Assembly (NCBI GenBank): GCA_910588905.1 | Contig: CAJURZ010000007.1 | Coordinates: 25,461-89,460 of the forward strand | DNA length: 64,000 bases | DNA from: an uncultured Eggerthellaceae bacterium | GTDB taxonomy: Bacteria; Actinomycetota; Coriobacteriia; Coriobacteriales; Eggerthellaceae | Direction: 5' to 3' | In this document: positions 1-9,165 of the stretch, in pieces | Numbering within the stretch: position 1 is the stretch's first letter | Layout of the letters: the number at the start of each line of letters is the position of its first letter | The notes under the pieces: generated by a model | Told to the model about the DNA's origin: nothing | Database searches by the model: none | The model's input: only the letters and a program-made list of their open reading frames with translations | Made by a program: the position numbers and the translations under genes

Positions 1-383
1 CGCTTGATGGCGACCCTGTCAGAGCTATCCCGCTTGACCGGGAACGCCCCTACCCGGGAGAGGATCTGACCTACTAGGCCGTGAGCATTGTCGAAGAGGC
101 TCTCGCGACCCATGAGGCGGATCCACTGCTTCGGCCGTGCGGAGAGGTAGATGAAGGCAACGTCGAGGAATGACGTGTGGTTGCAGACCACCACCGCACC
201 GCAGTGGCCCTTGAAGGCACGCAGGGTCTCACGGCCATCCACCCGATAGCGGAACAGGACCTTGCACACACCGCCCACGACCCCATAGACCAGGTTCCCG
301 AACCAATGGGGTATCTGCTTCTCAGAGGATACGCCCCCTAAGGGCATATCCCACATCTTCTCGTAGGGAAGGAACAGGCCCAT
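1..383 (-). CDS. plsC: 1-acyl-sn-glycerol-3-phosphate acyltransferase, 3' end outside window
   Basis: The visible 127 N-terminal residues carry the acyltransferase catalytic motif HX4D as HTSFLD (His69, Asp74), preceded by a hydrophobic segment (about residues 28-45), as in PlsC/LPA acyltransferases that make phosphatidic acid at the inner membrane face. The ATG at 383 follows the cmk stop by 7 nt, with a GAGG motif 5 nt before it, so it is the last visible gene of the minus-strand operon. The stop codon lies beyond base 1, so length and C-terminal motifs cannot be judged. The family is clear from the motif; acyl-chain or acceptor specificity is not. Confidence 0.85.
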   Translation of the reverse strand, partial: MGLFLPYEKMWDMPLGGVSSEKQIPHWFGNLVYGVVGGVCKVLFRYRVDGRETLRAFKGHCGAVVVCNHTSFLDVAFIYLSARPKQWIRLMGRESLFDNAHGLVGQILSRVGAFPVKRDSSDRVAIK

Positions 384-390
384 GGGAACC

Positions 391-1077
391 TCAAGCCTCC
401 TGACCCTCTTGGGCCAGGGTAGCCAGCACGCAGATGCTTTCGATGATGTCTTCTATATAGGTGCCCGTAGAATCTATCACACGAGCATCATCAGCAGGCT
501 TGAGCGGGGAGTTCCCGCGGTTCTGGTCTGCCTCATCCCGACGGATGATGTCAGCCAGCACCTCCTGATAGTCGATAGAGCCCACGCCCCTATCCGCATT
601 CTGCCGCACCCGGCGATGGGCGCGCTCCTCATCAGAGGCCGTGAGGAAGATCTTGAGCTGGGCATCCGGGCACACCACCGTGCCGATGTCCCTGCCCTCT
701 ATGACGTAGTCTCCCCCGGAGGCTATCCGGCGCTGCTCTTCCACCAGTGCTTCGCGCACCTGCCCAGCGGCGGAAACAGGGCTCACCGCCTTGTCTATCT
801 GAGCCGTGCGGATGGCTTCCGTGACATCATGGCCATTGATGCTGACCCCTTTGGCGATGGGATTGCCCGCTTCGTGCTGGAAGGCGATGGTGCAGCTACG
901 GGCCAGTTGCCCCAGGGCGTCATCATCATCGAGCGCCACGCCCTCCTGGACGGCCAACCAAGCAACGGAGCGGTACATAGCTCCTGTATCCAGGCATTTG
1001 AAGCCGAGCTTCTTGGCGCAGGCCTTGGCTACGCTGGATTTACCGGCACCGGCCGGCCCATCTATCGCGATGATCAC
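391..1077 (-). CDS. cmk: cytidylate kinase (CMP/dCMP kinase)
   Basis: This 228-residue protein phosphorylates CMP and dCMP with ATP in pyrimidine nucleotide supply. The P-loop GPAGAGKSS lies at residues 7-15 right after the first strand, and the family motifs DTGAMYR and IEGRDIGTVV are present. The start is GTG at 1077, immediately after the aroA TAA stop with no gap, which suggests translational coupling. The aroA-cmk-plsC order is common in Gram-positive-type genomes. Length is normal for bacterial Cmk. Confidence 0.96.
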   Translation of the reverse strand: MIIAIDGPAGAGKSSVAKACAKKLGFKCLDTGAMYRSVAWLAVQEGVALDDDDALGQLARSCTIAFQHEAGNPIAKGVSINGHDVTEAIRTAQIDKAVSPVSAAGQVREALVEEQRRIASGGDYVIEGRDIGTVVCPDAQLKIFLTASDEERAHRRVRQNADRGVGSIDYQEVLADIIRRDEADQNRGNSPLKPADDARVIDSTGTYIEDIIESICVLATLAQEGQEA

Positions 1078-2397
1078 TTATGCCTCCAAAGACGAGATGG
1101 CATCCAGGAAACCCGGATAGCTGATGGCAATGGACTGGAACCCCTGGATGGTAACGGGCGCCGTAGAGGTCATCCCCAACACCGCCCAGGTCATAGCCAA
1201 GCGGTGATCACCCTGAGAATCGAACGTCACTCCCGCAGGCACAGTCAGGTTCGGATCGCCTTCGATATAGAGGTTGTCCCCCTCTTCCCACGCATCTATG
1301 CCGATGAGCTCCAGACCATCGATGATGGCTTGGAGCCGATCCGTCTCCTTCACGCGCAGCTCGGAAGCCCCTTTGAACACGGTAACCCCCTTCGCATGGG
1401 CGGCCACCACCGCCAGGATGGGCACCTCGTCCACGATGGAGGCGAAGTGCTGAGCGGGGATCTCGCAGCCATGAAGCCGTTCGGTGAAGGAAGCCTTGAT
1501 GATGCCGAAGGGTGCTTTGCCTTCGGCCCCTTCACGAGCATCCTCTATATTGGCACCCATGCGCTCCAGCGTGCGAACGAAGCCGATGCGAGCCGGGTTC
1601 AGAGAGACATCTTGGATGCGGATGGAGCTACCGCGCTTGAGGATGGCAGCAGCGCAGAGGAATGCAGCCGAAGAAGGATCCCCCGGCACATTCAGGTCAG
1701 CAGCATGCATGACCTGAGGACCCGTGACGCTGGCAACCCGCGTGCCCGCCGTCGTGGGGACGCCGAATTCAGGGAGCATGAGCTCCGTGTGATTGCGAGA
1801 AGGTGCTGGCTCATTCAGGGTGGTCTTGCCATCCGCATAGACTCCCGCCAGGAGCACCGCCGTCTTCAGCTGAGCAGAAGCCATGGGCGCATCGTAGGTG
1901 ATGGCGCGCAGATGAGAGGTGCCCTTCTCCGTGATGGGGAGATGGTCCGCTTCGGCGGGCTTGAACTGGACGCCCATCTTCATGAGAGGTGCGGTGTTGC
2001 GCCGCATGGGACGCCGCTTGAGCGAGTCATCCCCCGTGATGGTGACCTGGATGTCCCAGGGTGCCAAGATGCCCATCAGAAGCCGCGCTGTGGTGCCGGA
2101 ATTGCCGCAATCTATGGGAGCATCCGGCTGGCAAGGGCCCTGGGCGCCCCAGCCGGTAACAGCACCCTCCAAAGAGCCGTCCTCCGCCGGATGCAGATCC
2201 ACCTTCGCCCCTAGCGCCCGAACGGCTTGGATGGATGACCGCACGTCCTCTGAATCGAGGACGCCTTTGAGATGGGAAGTCCCTTCAGCCATGGCCGAGA
2301 AGAGAACGGCCCTATGGGATATGGACTTGTCTCCCGGAACGCGGACGTCACCCGTAAGCGGGCCAGTCAGCGGTTCGATGGTAACAGCATCAGACAT
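1078..2397 (-). CDS. aroA: 3-phosphoshikimate 1-carboxyvinyltransferase (EPSP synthase)
   Basis: EPSP synthase transfers enolpyruvate from PEP to shikimate-3-phosphate in the aromatic amino acid pathway. The PEP/S3P-binding GDKSISHRA begins at residue 22 and the GNSGTTARLL motif follows, both diagnostic. I start at ATG 2397 (MSDAV, 439 aa), because AAGGAG lies 7 nt upstream and EPSP synthases begin close to the VPGDKS strand; an in-frame ATG two codons upstream has only 1 nt of spacing. The start overlaps the end of tyrA by 8 nt, so translation is probably coupled. It is followed without a gap by cmk. Confidence 0.95.
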   Translation of the reverse strand: MSDAVTIEPLTGPLTGDVRVPGDKSISHRAVLFSAMAEGTSHLKGVLDSEDVRSSIQAVRALGAKVDLHPAEDGSLEGAVTGWGAQGPCQPDAPIDCGNSGTTARLLMGILAPWDIQVTITGDDSLKRRPMRRNTAPLMKMGVQFKPAEADHLPITEKGTSHLRAITYDAPMASAQLKTAVLLAGVYADGKTTLNEPAPSRNHTELMLPEFGVPTTAGTRVASVTGPQVMHAADLNVPGDPSSAAFLCAAAILKRGSSIRIQDVSLNPARIGFVRTLERMGANIEDAREGAEGKAPFGIIKASFTERLHGCEIPAQHFASIVDEVPILAVVAAHAKGVTVFKGASELRVKETDRLQAIIDGLELIGIDAWEEGDNLYIEGDPNLTVPAGVTFDSQGDHRLAMTWAVLGMTSTAPVTIQGFQSIAISYPGFLDAISSLEA

Positions 2398-3553
2398 GAG
2401 CATGCTCCTTAGGCTCGATGGGTCTGAAAGATACAGTATACCCTGCGTTGATGAGTTGGAAGGAGAGCTGCCCCACATCTCCCTCATCCGTGAGCATGAG
2501 GGAGAGGACGGCGTTGCCCTCGGAGAGGTGGTCTATCTCGATGGATTGGATATTGCAGCCCACTGAGCTGGCAATGGTGGTGACCTCTGCCACCACACCG
2601 GTGCGGTTCACCATGGGGATGCGCACCTCAAGGAGCTTATCAGAGCCAGGCACCCACTGAGCTGGCAATTCCCGACGAGCATCCGCCGCTATGCGCAAGA
2701 GCTGTTTCAGTCCCTCGGCGTCGCGGTCTTCGATGGCCTGAGCGTAGGCAGAGATGATGGCTTCCATCTCATGGAGACCATCCGCAAGGGCCTCGGCATT
2801 GTCGAAGGCGATGCCACACCACAGCTCCGGTGATCCCGCTGCCACCCGCGTGGTGTCCTTGAAGCCGCCTGCCGCCAGACGCATGAGGGCGTTGTTCTCA
2901 TCGGCGTGGTCCAGAGCCAATCGCATGAGGGAAGAGGCCACCATATGAGGCACGTGGCTCACCACAGCCACCGCTTGGTCATGGCTCTCCCGCGGCAATG
3001 ACACCACCCGGGCGTCTATCCCGCAAATGAGCTCATGGAGCTTCTGGAAGCTATCCGGATCAGTGGTCTCGTCAGGACAGAGGATCCAGTTCGCCCCTTC
3101 GAAGAGGTCGGTGCGCGCACCGTCTATGCCGCTGGCCTCGGACCCGGCCATGGGATGGCCTGGGATGTAGCGCTGACCATCCTCCAGCATCTCCCGCGCA
3201 GAATCCAGGATGTGGGACTTGGTGGAGATGGTATCTGTCACCACTCCCCCGAAACCACTCTGTTGCACCAGGCCGAAGTAGTCATCCACCGCTGCCACGG
3301 GGGTGGAGATGATGAGCAGATCGGCTTCGTCGGACAAGAAGCGCACGAAGGCCTCGTCCTGGGGCGTGCAGGCGTCATCTACCCAGCCGCGCTCCTGAGC
3401 CACCACGCCGCTACGAGAATCAGTGTCAACACCGAAGATGCGCACATCCGGATAGGCTTTCCTGATGGCTCCGGCAATGGATGAGCCGATCAACCCGAGC
3501 CCGGCGATGGCTATGTTGTGAAATGGTGCGGGAGCTATCTGGATGTCTTCCAT
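2390..3553 (-). CDS. tyrA: prephenate dehydrogenase with C-terminal ACT domain
   Basis: TyrA oxidatively decarboxylates prephenate to 4-hydroxyphenylpyruvate for tyrosine synthesis. The Rossmann motif GLGLIGSS lies at residues 18-25, the prephenate-binding HPMAGSE is present, and an ACT regulatory domain fills about residues 310-380, suggesting feedback control by tyrosine (inference). The start is ATG 3553 (387 aa); the reading frame stays open further upstream, but that part is low-quality sequence running into rluB. The gene overlaps aroA by 8 nt and follows rluB after 85 nt. Confidence 0.93.
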   Translation of the reverse strand: MEDIQIAPAPFHNIAIAGLGLIGSSIAGAIRKAYPDVRIFGVDTDSRSGVVAQERGWVDDACTPQDEAFVRFLSDEADLLIISTPVAAVDDYFGLVQQSGFGGVVTDTISTKSHILDSAREMLEDGQRYIPGHPMAGSEASGIDGARTDLFEGANWILCPDETTDPDSFQKLHELICGIDARVVSLPRESHDQAVAVVSHVPHMVASSLMRLALDHADENNALMRLAAGGFKDTTRVAAGSPELWCGIAFDNAEALADGLHEMEAIISAYAQAIEDRDAEGLKQLLRIAADARRELPAQWVPGSDKLLEVRIPMVNRTGVVAEVTTIASSVGCNIQSIEIDHLSEGNAVLSLMLTDEGDVGQLSFQLINAGYTVSFRPIEPKEHAHV

Positions 3554-3638
3554 CAGTGGTGCCTTCGTTTCGTGAATGGGTATATTCGCCCATTGTAATG
3601 GAATGACCCGCTGGATGAGAGCCCATCCTCGCGCTGGC

Positions 3639-4352
3639 CTACGGGTGGGCGAAGAGGAGCTCCATATCCCCTTCGGTAAGCTCCCGCCACGAACCCAAGG
3701 GCAGATCATCCAGCTCATAGGCGCCTATGGCCACGCGCTCAAGGGTGATGACCGGATGCCCGACCGCTTCCAGCATGCGACGCACCTGACGGTTGCGGCC
3801 CTCATGGATGCGCAAGCGCACCACGGAGCGGTCAGGCAACCGGACCAGATCGGCTTCAGCCGGAGCAGTGAGGCCGTCCTCCAGCAGCACGCCTTGCCGC
3901 AGCTTCTCCAGAGCTTCCTCCTCCACATCCCCCTGCACCTGGGCGATATAGGTCTTCACCACTCCCTGGGAAGGGTGCGTGAGCCTATTGCCCAGATCGC
4001 CATCGGTAGTGAACAGCAGGAGCCCGCTGGTATCCACATCCAGTCGGCCCACATGGAAGAGGGACGGATGCTCATCAAGGGGGATGAGCTCAGAGACGCA
4101 GTGCTCCATATGGGGGTCTGCCAGAGAGCTGGCGTAGCCGCAGGGCTTGTTCAGGGCAAGGGTGAACCGCTCGGATGACCGCACCGGCACCCCATCGAAG
4201 AGGATCTCATCCGCTTCGGGGTCAGCCTTGTCTCCCAGCTTCGCCCGCTGCCCATTCACCTTCACGCGCCCCTCTTCCAAGAAGGTCTCGCAGGCGCGAC
4301 GAGACCCGCAGCCTGCCCGGGCCAGGATCTTCTGGAGGCGCTGCTCACTCAT
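3639..4352 (-). CDS. rluB: 16S/23S rRNA pseudouridine synthase, RsuA/RluB family
   Basis: This 237-residue protein has an N-terminal S4 RNA-binding domain (about residues 3-50) and a pseudouridine synthase domain with GRLDVDTSG at 102-110, where Asp105 is the expected catalytic aspartate. The C-terminal HEGRNRQVRRM motif is typical of the RsuA/RluB/RluE/RluF branch. The start is ATG 4352, overlapping the scpB stop by 8 nt. The scpA-scpB-rluB order is conserved widely and favours RluB (23S rRNA helix 89 region), but target choice within the branch cannot be proven from sequence alone. Confidence 0.9.
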   Translation of the reverse strand: MSEQRLQKILARAGCGSRRACETFLEEGRVKVNGQRAKLGDKADPEADEILFDGVPVRSSERFTLALNKPCGYASSLADPHMEHCVSELIPLDEHPSLFHVGRLDVDTSGLLLFTTDGDLGNRLTHPSQGVVKTYIAQVQGDVEEEALEKLRQGVLLEDGLTAPAEADLVRLPDRSVVRLRIHEGRNRQVRRMLEAVGHPVITLERVAIGAYELDDLPLGSWRELTEGDMELLFAHP

Positions 4353-5175
4353 CGTCGGTGTCGAAGACGAGCTCGTCGAAATCGATCTTCTCCACCACGC
4401 CCGCTGTGGAGGCAAGAGCCTGGCGCATCATCTGCTGAAGGGGATCGTCCTCCCCTGACTGGGTCAGGTCATCCCGGCGCTCCTCGGCGGAGAGCTGAGC
4501 TTGGGCTTCCACCATGCCCGCCACTGCCGCTTCGGCGTCATCATCGTAGAGCATCTGCTCAGCCAGCCGCGCTGCTTCCTCATCTGTCAGGGACGCCTCG
4601 TCGCGGGTGGCGTTGAGCCGCTCGCGGATCAACCGCTCGGTCTCCTCATCCGGAGCGAAAGCGGCTAGGTCGGTCATATCATCCAGGCTCTTCAATCCGA
4701 ACTGGTCCAAGAACGTCCGGGAAGTTCCATAGAGGGTGGGATTCCCCGGCGTGTCAGCGCTCCCCAATTCGCGCACGAGCCCTTTCTCCACCAACGAGGA
4801 GATAGAGGAATCAGAGGTGACACCGCGGACCGAAGAGACCTGGGCCCGCGTCACCGGCTGCATATAGGCGATGATGGCCAGGGTCTCCATGGCTGCAGCC
4901 GAGAGCTTCCGCGTATCCCAGGAGCGAACATAGCCCTCGATGAGCTCATGGTGCTCCGCGTGGGTCACCAATTGCCAGCCGCTGGCCGTCTGGCGCAGCT
5001 GGATGCCCGCATTCTCTTGGCGCTTCTCCCCCTGCAAGCGGACCAGTGCCCGCGTGACCTCTGCTCCCTCCAGTTCCAACTGCTCTGCCAAGACCGCGGC
5101 CGCCACGGGCTCATCGCTCACGAAGAGCAGCGCTTCCAAAGCCGAGCTCAGGTATGCATCATCTTTGAACGTCAT
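4345..5175 (-). CDS. scpB: segregation and condensation protein B
   Basis: ScpB (276 aa) is the winged-helix kleisin partner of the SMC-ScpA condensin that organises and segregates chromosomes. The N-terminal region LSSALEALLFVSDEP and the following paired winged helices (through about residue 180) match the family. The last roughly 95 residues are an acidic, Glu/Asp/Ala-rich tail longer than in most ScpB proteins. The ATG overlaps the scpA stop by 4 nt (ATGA). Confidence 0.93.
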   Translation of the reverse strand: MTFKDDAYLSSALEALLFVSDEPVAAAVLAEQLELEGAEVTRALVRLQGEKRQENAGIQLRQTASGWQLVTHAEHHELIEGYVRSWDTRKLSAAAMETLAIIAYMQPVTRAQVSSVRGVTSDSSISSLVEKGLVRELGSADTPGNPTLYGTSRTFLDQFGLKSLDDMTDLAAFAPDEETERLIRERLNATRDEASLTDEEAARLAEQMLYDDDAEAAVAGMVEAQAQLSAEERRDDLTQSGEDDPLQQMMRQALASTAGVVEKIDFDELVFDTDDE

Positions 5176-5942
5176 TCGCCGTCCTCCTCAAGGAACAGGG
5201 CACCAGACCCTTCGATATAGCGGATGTCGATATCACCGAATGCCTCGGGCTGCTCTAAGCGCACCATCTGCCGTTTATAGAGCTCCAACACCGCCAAGAA
5301 GGTGACCACGATGACCTGAGGTGTGGGAGAGGCTTGCACGAGGCTTCGGAAGGAGAGGCGCTTATCCGTGACGATGCGCTCATGGATGCTGCGCACGAAG
5401 GTCTCGACCGGTATGGGCTTGCTGGCGATGTGCTCGCTCTCCAGCAGGAACACCTCCCGGCGCGCCAGGGCCGCAGCGGCCCTCACTCCCAGGTCCTCTA
5501 GGGTGACCCCTTTGAGGAAGTCCGGCATGAGGTCTCCGAAGGCGGGTCCTGGGCCGAAGGGACGGGAATGCATCCTCCCTTCCGTACGGAAGCGGGAATA
5601 CAGTTCCTCAGAGGCGTTCTTGAACTGCTTGTAGGCGATGAGCTTCTGGGCGAGCACCTCCCGAGCCGCATCCGGCGGCAAGCCTTCAACGTCTTCATCC
5701 AGCTCTTCCCGGGGCTTGGGCACCAGCGCGCGGGCCTTCATCTCCAAGAGCGTAGAGGCCACCAAGAGGAAATCCGAGGCCACATCCAGATCCAAGCTGC
5801 GCATGCGGGCAACCTCAGAGAGGTACTGATCGGCGATATCCGCGATGGAGATGGCTCCGATATCAACGCGCTTCTTGCTCACCAGGTAGAGCAAGAGGTC
5901 GAAGGGGCCTTCGAAGGCTTCTGTCTTGACCTTGTACGCCAT
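5172..5942 (-). CDS. scpA: segregation and condensation protein A (kleisin)
   Basis: ScpA (256 aa) bridges the SMC head domains. The N-terminal FEGPFDLLLYLV motif is diagnostic, with the C-terminal winged helix ending near residue 250. It starts 18 nt after the M50 protease stop and overlaps scpB by 4 nt, giving the standard scpA-scpB pair. The C-terminal segment lists family-like IVVTFLAVLELYK, the part that docks on the SMC cap. Confidence 0.94.
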   Translation of the reverse strand: MAYKVKTEAFEGPFDLLLYLVSKKRVDIGAISIADIADQYLSEVARMRSLDLDVASDFLLVASTLLEMKARALVPKPREELDEDVEGLPPDAAREVLAQKLIAYKQFKNASEELYSRFRTEGRMHSRPFGPGPAFGDLMPDFLKGVTLEDLGVRAAAALARREVFLLESEHIASKPIPVETFVRSIHERIVTDKRLSFRSLVQASPTPQVIVVTFLAVLELYKRQMVRLEQPEAFGDIDIRYIEGSGALFLEEDGE

Positions 5943-5960
5943 GGGGTGCGGCCGCCTCCT

Positions 5961-6635
5961 CTAGGAGATCCTGAAGGGGAACAACAGGTTCCCTAGGTTG
6001 CCAGCGGTCACATCCAGATACCAGGAGAACGGATTGAACCCCACCGCGTAGGGCAGGACGATGATGACGATCATGAATATGGGGAATGCATAATGCTGGA
6101 TGGAATACCACTTCGGCAGCCACTGCTCCGGGATGAAGACGGCGATGATGGAAGAGCCGTCCAGGGGCGGGATGGGGATCAGGTTGAAGAACATGAGATA
6201 GAGGTTCACCAGCGTGAAGGTGGCCAGCAGGAGCATGAGGAAGTAGCCCGCCTGGCTCTGGAGGATGTGGGGCGCCAACCCGAAGACCATATGGGCGAGC
6301 AGCGCAGCCAGAACGGCCATGACCAGATTGGCTGCCGGGCCTGCGAACCCGGTGATGGCATCCCCCTTGCGCGGATCTTTGAAGTAGCTGGGGTTGTAGG
6401 GCACTGGCTTCGCATAGCCGAAGATGGGCATGTGCAGCACCATGAGCATGAGCGGCAGGATGACGGTGCCGAAGGGATCGATATGCTTCAACGGGTTCAG
6501 GGACAGCCTCCCCGCCCGCTTGGCCGTTGGGTCTCCCAGCTTATAGGCAGCATAGCCGTGGGCCACCTCGTGACCGGTCAGCGCCACCGTGAAGCTGATG
6601 ATGGCGCAGGCGTAGTACATGACCTCTTCTAGCAT
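5961..6635 (-). CDS. site-2 protease-type M50 zinc metalloprotease, multipass membrane
   Basis: This 224-residue membrane protein has the zinc motif HEVAH at residues 22-26 inside the first transmembrane helix and a second metal-ligand segment PIPPLDGSS near residue 160, as in short M50B (YwhC/RIP-like) proteases without a PDZ domain. Four to six hydrophobic segments are visible. Substrates are unknown; the family cleaves membrane-bound regulators or remnants. It overlaps the upstream ABC-F gene by 7 nt and precedes scpA, a neighbour pair seen in many Gram-positive genomes. Confidence 0.9.
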   Translation of the reverse strand: MLEEVMYYACAIISFTVALTGHEVAHGYAAYKLGDPTAKRAGRLSLNPLKHIDPFGTVILPLMLMVLHMPIFGYAKPVPYNPSYFKDPRKGDAITGFAGPAANLVMAVLAALLAHMVFGLAPHILQSQAGYFLMLLLATFTLVNLYLMFFNLIPIPPLDGSSIIAVFIPEQWLPKWYSIQHYAFPIFMIVIIVLPYAVGFNPFSWYLDVTAGNLGNLLFPFRIS

Positions 6636-8686
6636 CGCTCCACCTCAGCCAGTATCTTCTCCATCTCCTCCGTGAGCGCGAGCCACAGAGCCTCATTCTC
6701 CTCTATGCGAGCCTTGAGCTCGCCATGCTCTTTGAAGATATCGGTGGCAGCATCTTCCTTGATGTAGAGGTCTGGATCGGCCATGAGGGCCAAGATCTCC
6801 TCCATCCGAGCGTTGTCCTGCTCCATCTGCTGCTCCAGGCCTTGGATGCGGCGCTTGATATCCTTGGTGGCAGAGCTCTTGCGCTGACGCGCTTCTGCTT
6901 CAACGCGCTTCTGCTCCTTGGTCTTCCGTGCAGGTGACGGAGCAGGACCGCGGTGGCTCACTCGATTCACCTTGAGGGAAGACCCACCCGTCGTATCGGC
7001 CTGCTGCCCCTTCGAAGCGCTTCCATCCTCTTCGCCCTCCGAGAACAGCTCGTCGACCACCGAATGGCCCTCGGGCTTCCCTGGGGCCTGCTGGCCGGAT
7101 TTGAACAGGTAGTAATCCCAGCCACCGGGATAATCCCTCACCTGCCCGTTGTCTATCTCGATGACCCTGTTCGCGATGCTCTCTATCAGGTGGCGGTCAT
7201 GGGTGATCAACAGGATCGTGCCCTCGAACTGCCGCAATGCCTGCTCCAGCACATCTGCGCTGGAGATATCAAGGTGGTTCGTCGGCTCGTCCAAGCAGAG
7301 CAGCGGTGTGGGCGCCACCAGCATCTTCGCCAGCGCCAAACGGCTCTTCTCACCGCCGGAGAGCACAGATACCCGCTTATCCACGTCATCCCCCTTGAAG
7401 AGGAATGCACCCAGCAGGCTGCGCACCTGCGAGATGGACCAGCCCGGTGCCGCGCGGTCCAATTCCTCGAAGACGGTGTTCCCACCCGTGAGCTCTTCGA
7501 GCTGATGCTGCGCGTAGTAGGTCAGGCTCACGTGCTCGCCATAGGAGATCGTGCCCGCATCGGGCGATAGCACCTCCGCCACCATCTTGAGCAACGTGGA
7601 CTTTCCGGCGCCGTTGGGACCCACGAGCGCTACCTTCTCGCCGCGATACAGTGTGAGGTCCAACCCGTCATAGACCTGCTTGCCATCGAATGCCTTCGAC
7701 ACGCCTCGCACGCGGACGACCTCATCCCCCGTGCGCGGAGGCTGGACGAAGTTGAAGTGGATGGCCTTCTTCTCTTCAGGTATCTCGATGAGCTCGGCTT
7801 TCAGGCGCTCGAGCTTCCCTACGCGGTCCTGCGCCTGCTTGGCCTTGGACGCCTTGTAGCGGAAACGCTCGATGAACGCCTCCAGCTTGCGCATCTCATC
7901 CAGCTGCGCCTTGCGCTCTTCGCGCAAGCGCTCGATGCGCTCATCCCGTGCCTTGAGATACGCGGAGTAGTTGCCCTTGTACAGGGTGAGCGAGCCGTTC
8001 GCTATCTCAGCCACGTTGTCCACCATGGCATCCATGAAGGCGCGGTCATGGCTCACCACGATCACGGTGCCCTCATAGGTGCGCAAGAACCCTTCCAGCC
8101 ACTTGACCGATTCCAGGTCCAGATGGTTGGTAGGCTCGTCAAGGAGCAGCACCTCAGGATTGCGCACGAGCAGCTTCGCGAGCGCGATGCGCATCTGCCA
8201 GCCCCCAGAGAACTCAGTGGTCAGACGGCCCAGATCCTCCTCCACGAATCCGATGCCGAAGAGGACCGCACGCACCTTCGCTTCAAGGCTGTAGCCACCC
8301 ATCATCTCGTAGGCATCGCGGATGCGGCCAAGCTCCGCCAGTTCGCTCTCGGTAGGGTCAGATCCCAGCTCCGCTTCCAGCTGAGCGAGGCGCTGTTCCA
8401 TCTCCAGGATCTCAGCCTGGGAGGAGATGACCTCCTCGAAGATGGGACGCTCCCCCATCTCGATGGCCTCCTGCTTGAGATATCCCACGCGGGCACCCTT
8501 CGCCAGCGTGATAGCACCAGCATCCGCCTCTTCCTCGCCGGAGATGATGTTGAGCATCGTGGTCTTGCCGGCACCGTTCGGACCCACCAGGGCAAGCCGA
8601 TCATAGGCTTCCAGCCGGAACGATGCGCCCGAGAACAGCTCTCTGCCGCCGAATGATTTCGCTATGTGCTCTGCTTGCAGGATCAA
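6629..8686 (-). CDS. ABC-F family ATPase (translation factor, Uup/YdiF type)
   Basis: This 685-residue soluble protein has two ABC ATPase domains with Walker [10 protein letters not shown] (residues 35-43) and GPNGAGKST, each with a signature motif (FSGGW and LSGGEKSR) and [11 protein letters not shown] / [11 protein letters not shown] Walker B motifs. There are no membrane segments. The interdomain linker is charged and helical, and a C-terminal coiled coil (about residues 600-685) resembles Uup/YdiF. ABC-F proteins bind the ribosomal E site and relieve stalling or antibiotic inhibition; which applies here is unknown. The start is TTG at 8686 with a CAGG motif 6 nt upstream; no better start is visible. 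Confidence 0.92.
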   Translation of the reverse strand: MILQAEHIAKSFGGRELFSGASFRLEAYDRLALVGPNGAGKTTMLNIISGEEEADAGAITLAKGARVGYLKQEAIEMGERPIFEEVISSQAEILEMEQRLAQLEAELGSDPTESELAELGRIRDAYEMMGGYSLEAKVRAVLFGIGFVEEDLGRLTTEFSGGWQMRIALAKLLVRNPEVLLLDEPTNHLDLESVKWLEGFLRTYEGTVIVVSHDRAFMDAMVDNVAEIANGSLTLYKGNYSAYLKARDERIERLREERKAQLDEMRKLEAFIERFRYKASKAKQAQDRVGKLERLKAELIEIPEEKKAIHFNFVQPPRTGDEVVRVRGVSKAFDGKQVYDGLDLTLYRGEKVALVGPNGAGKSTLLKMVAEVLSPDAGTISYGEHVSLTYYAQHQLEELTGGNTVFEELDRAAPGWSISQVRSLLGAFLFKGDDVDKRVSVLSGGEKSRLALAKMLVAPTPLLCLDEPTNHLDISSADVLEQALRQFEGTILLITHDRHLIESIANRVIEIDNGQVRDYPGGWDYYLFKSGQQAPGKPEGHSVVDELFSEGEEDGSASKGQQADTTGGSSLKVNRVSHRGPAPSPARKTKEQKRVEAEARQRKSSATKDIKRRIQGLEQQMEQDNARMEEILALMADPDLYIKEDAATDIFKEHGELKARIEENEALWLALTEEMEKILAEVERC

Positions 8687-8731
8687 CGCGCGCCTGATGC
8701 CTTTCGGACCGGTGATTCACATGAACCTGAC

Positions 8732-8737
8732 ATTCTA
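8732..8737 (-). promoter_or_regulatory. candidate -10 element (TAGAAT) for the ABC-F operon
   Basis: On the minus strand TAGAAT sits 45 nt upstream of the ABC-F start, in a 128-nt gap after glnB. It matches the sigma-70 -10 consensus in five of six positions. No convincing -35 hexamer lies 16-18 nt upstream. The same hexamer recurs before several other first-in-operon genes in this window. Confidence 0.35.
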
Positions 8738-8814
8738 CAACACAGCGCGTCTCATCTGGCCCAAAGCCCCCCCTCACCCAAGGTGCCCGTCAAGAAGAGA
8801 AGGATGCTCCATCA

Positions 8815-9153
8815 TCAGATGGCGCTTGAGCCGCGCTCGCCCGTGCGGATGCGGATGACCTCCTCAACAGGGCTCACGAATATCTTCCCATCGCCTACCT
8901 CTCCCGTACGTGCAGAGGCCATCACTGCGTCTATGACCCCATCGGCCTCATCATCTTCGACGACCACCTCTATCTTCACCTTCGGCACGATGTTCAAGAG
9001 CACCTCCGTCCCCCGGTAGTGCTCCTTCCATCCATGCTGGTTGCCGCACCCATGCACTTGGCTTATGGTCATGCCGCTTGCATCGATGGCGATCAGGGCA
9101 TCCTTCACCGCTTCCATCTTCTCTGGACGCACGATGGCGATGATCCTCTTCAT
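8815..9153 (-). CDS. glnB: nitrogen regulatory PII protein
   Basis: PII (112 aa) is a trimeric sensor of ATP/ADP and 2-oxoglutarate that controls ammonium uptake and assimilation. The B-loop TGEVGDGKIFV and the C-loop RIRTGE match the family. The T-loop is unusual: Tyr46 is kept, but position 51, the tyrosine uridylylated or adenylylated in many bacteria, is Val (RGTEVL), so classical covalent control by GlnD looks impossible. The gene starts 12 nt after amt, with AGGAGG as ribosome site, and probably gates that transporter. Confidence 0.95.
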   Translation of the reverse strand: MKRIIAIVRPEKMEAVKDALIAIDASGMTISQVHGCGNQHGWKEHYRGTEVLLNIVPKVKIEVVVEDDEADGVIDAVMASARTGEVGDGKIFVSPVEEVIRIRTGERGSSAI

Positions 9154-9165
9154 GGTGTCCTCCTC

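Noticed and set aside
382-2214. A 610-codon plus-strand open frame opposite aroA and cmk
   Set aside because: It mirrors the third-position GC pattern of well-supported minus-strand genes and shows no protein family features.
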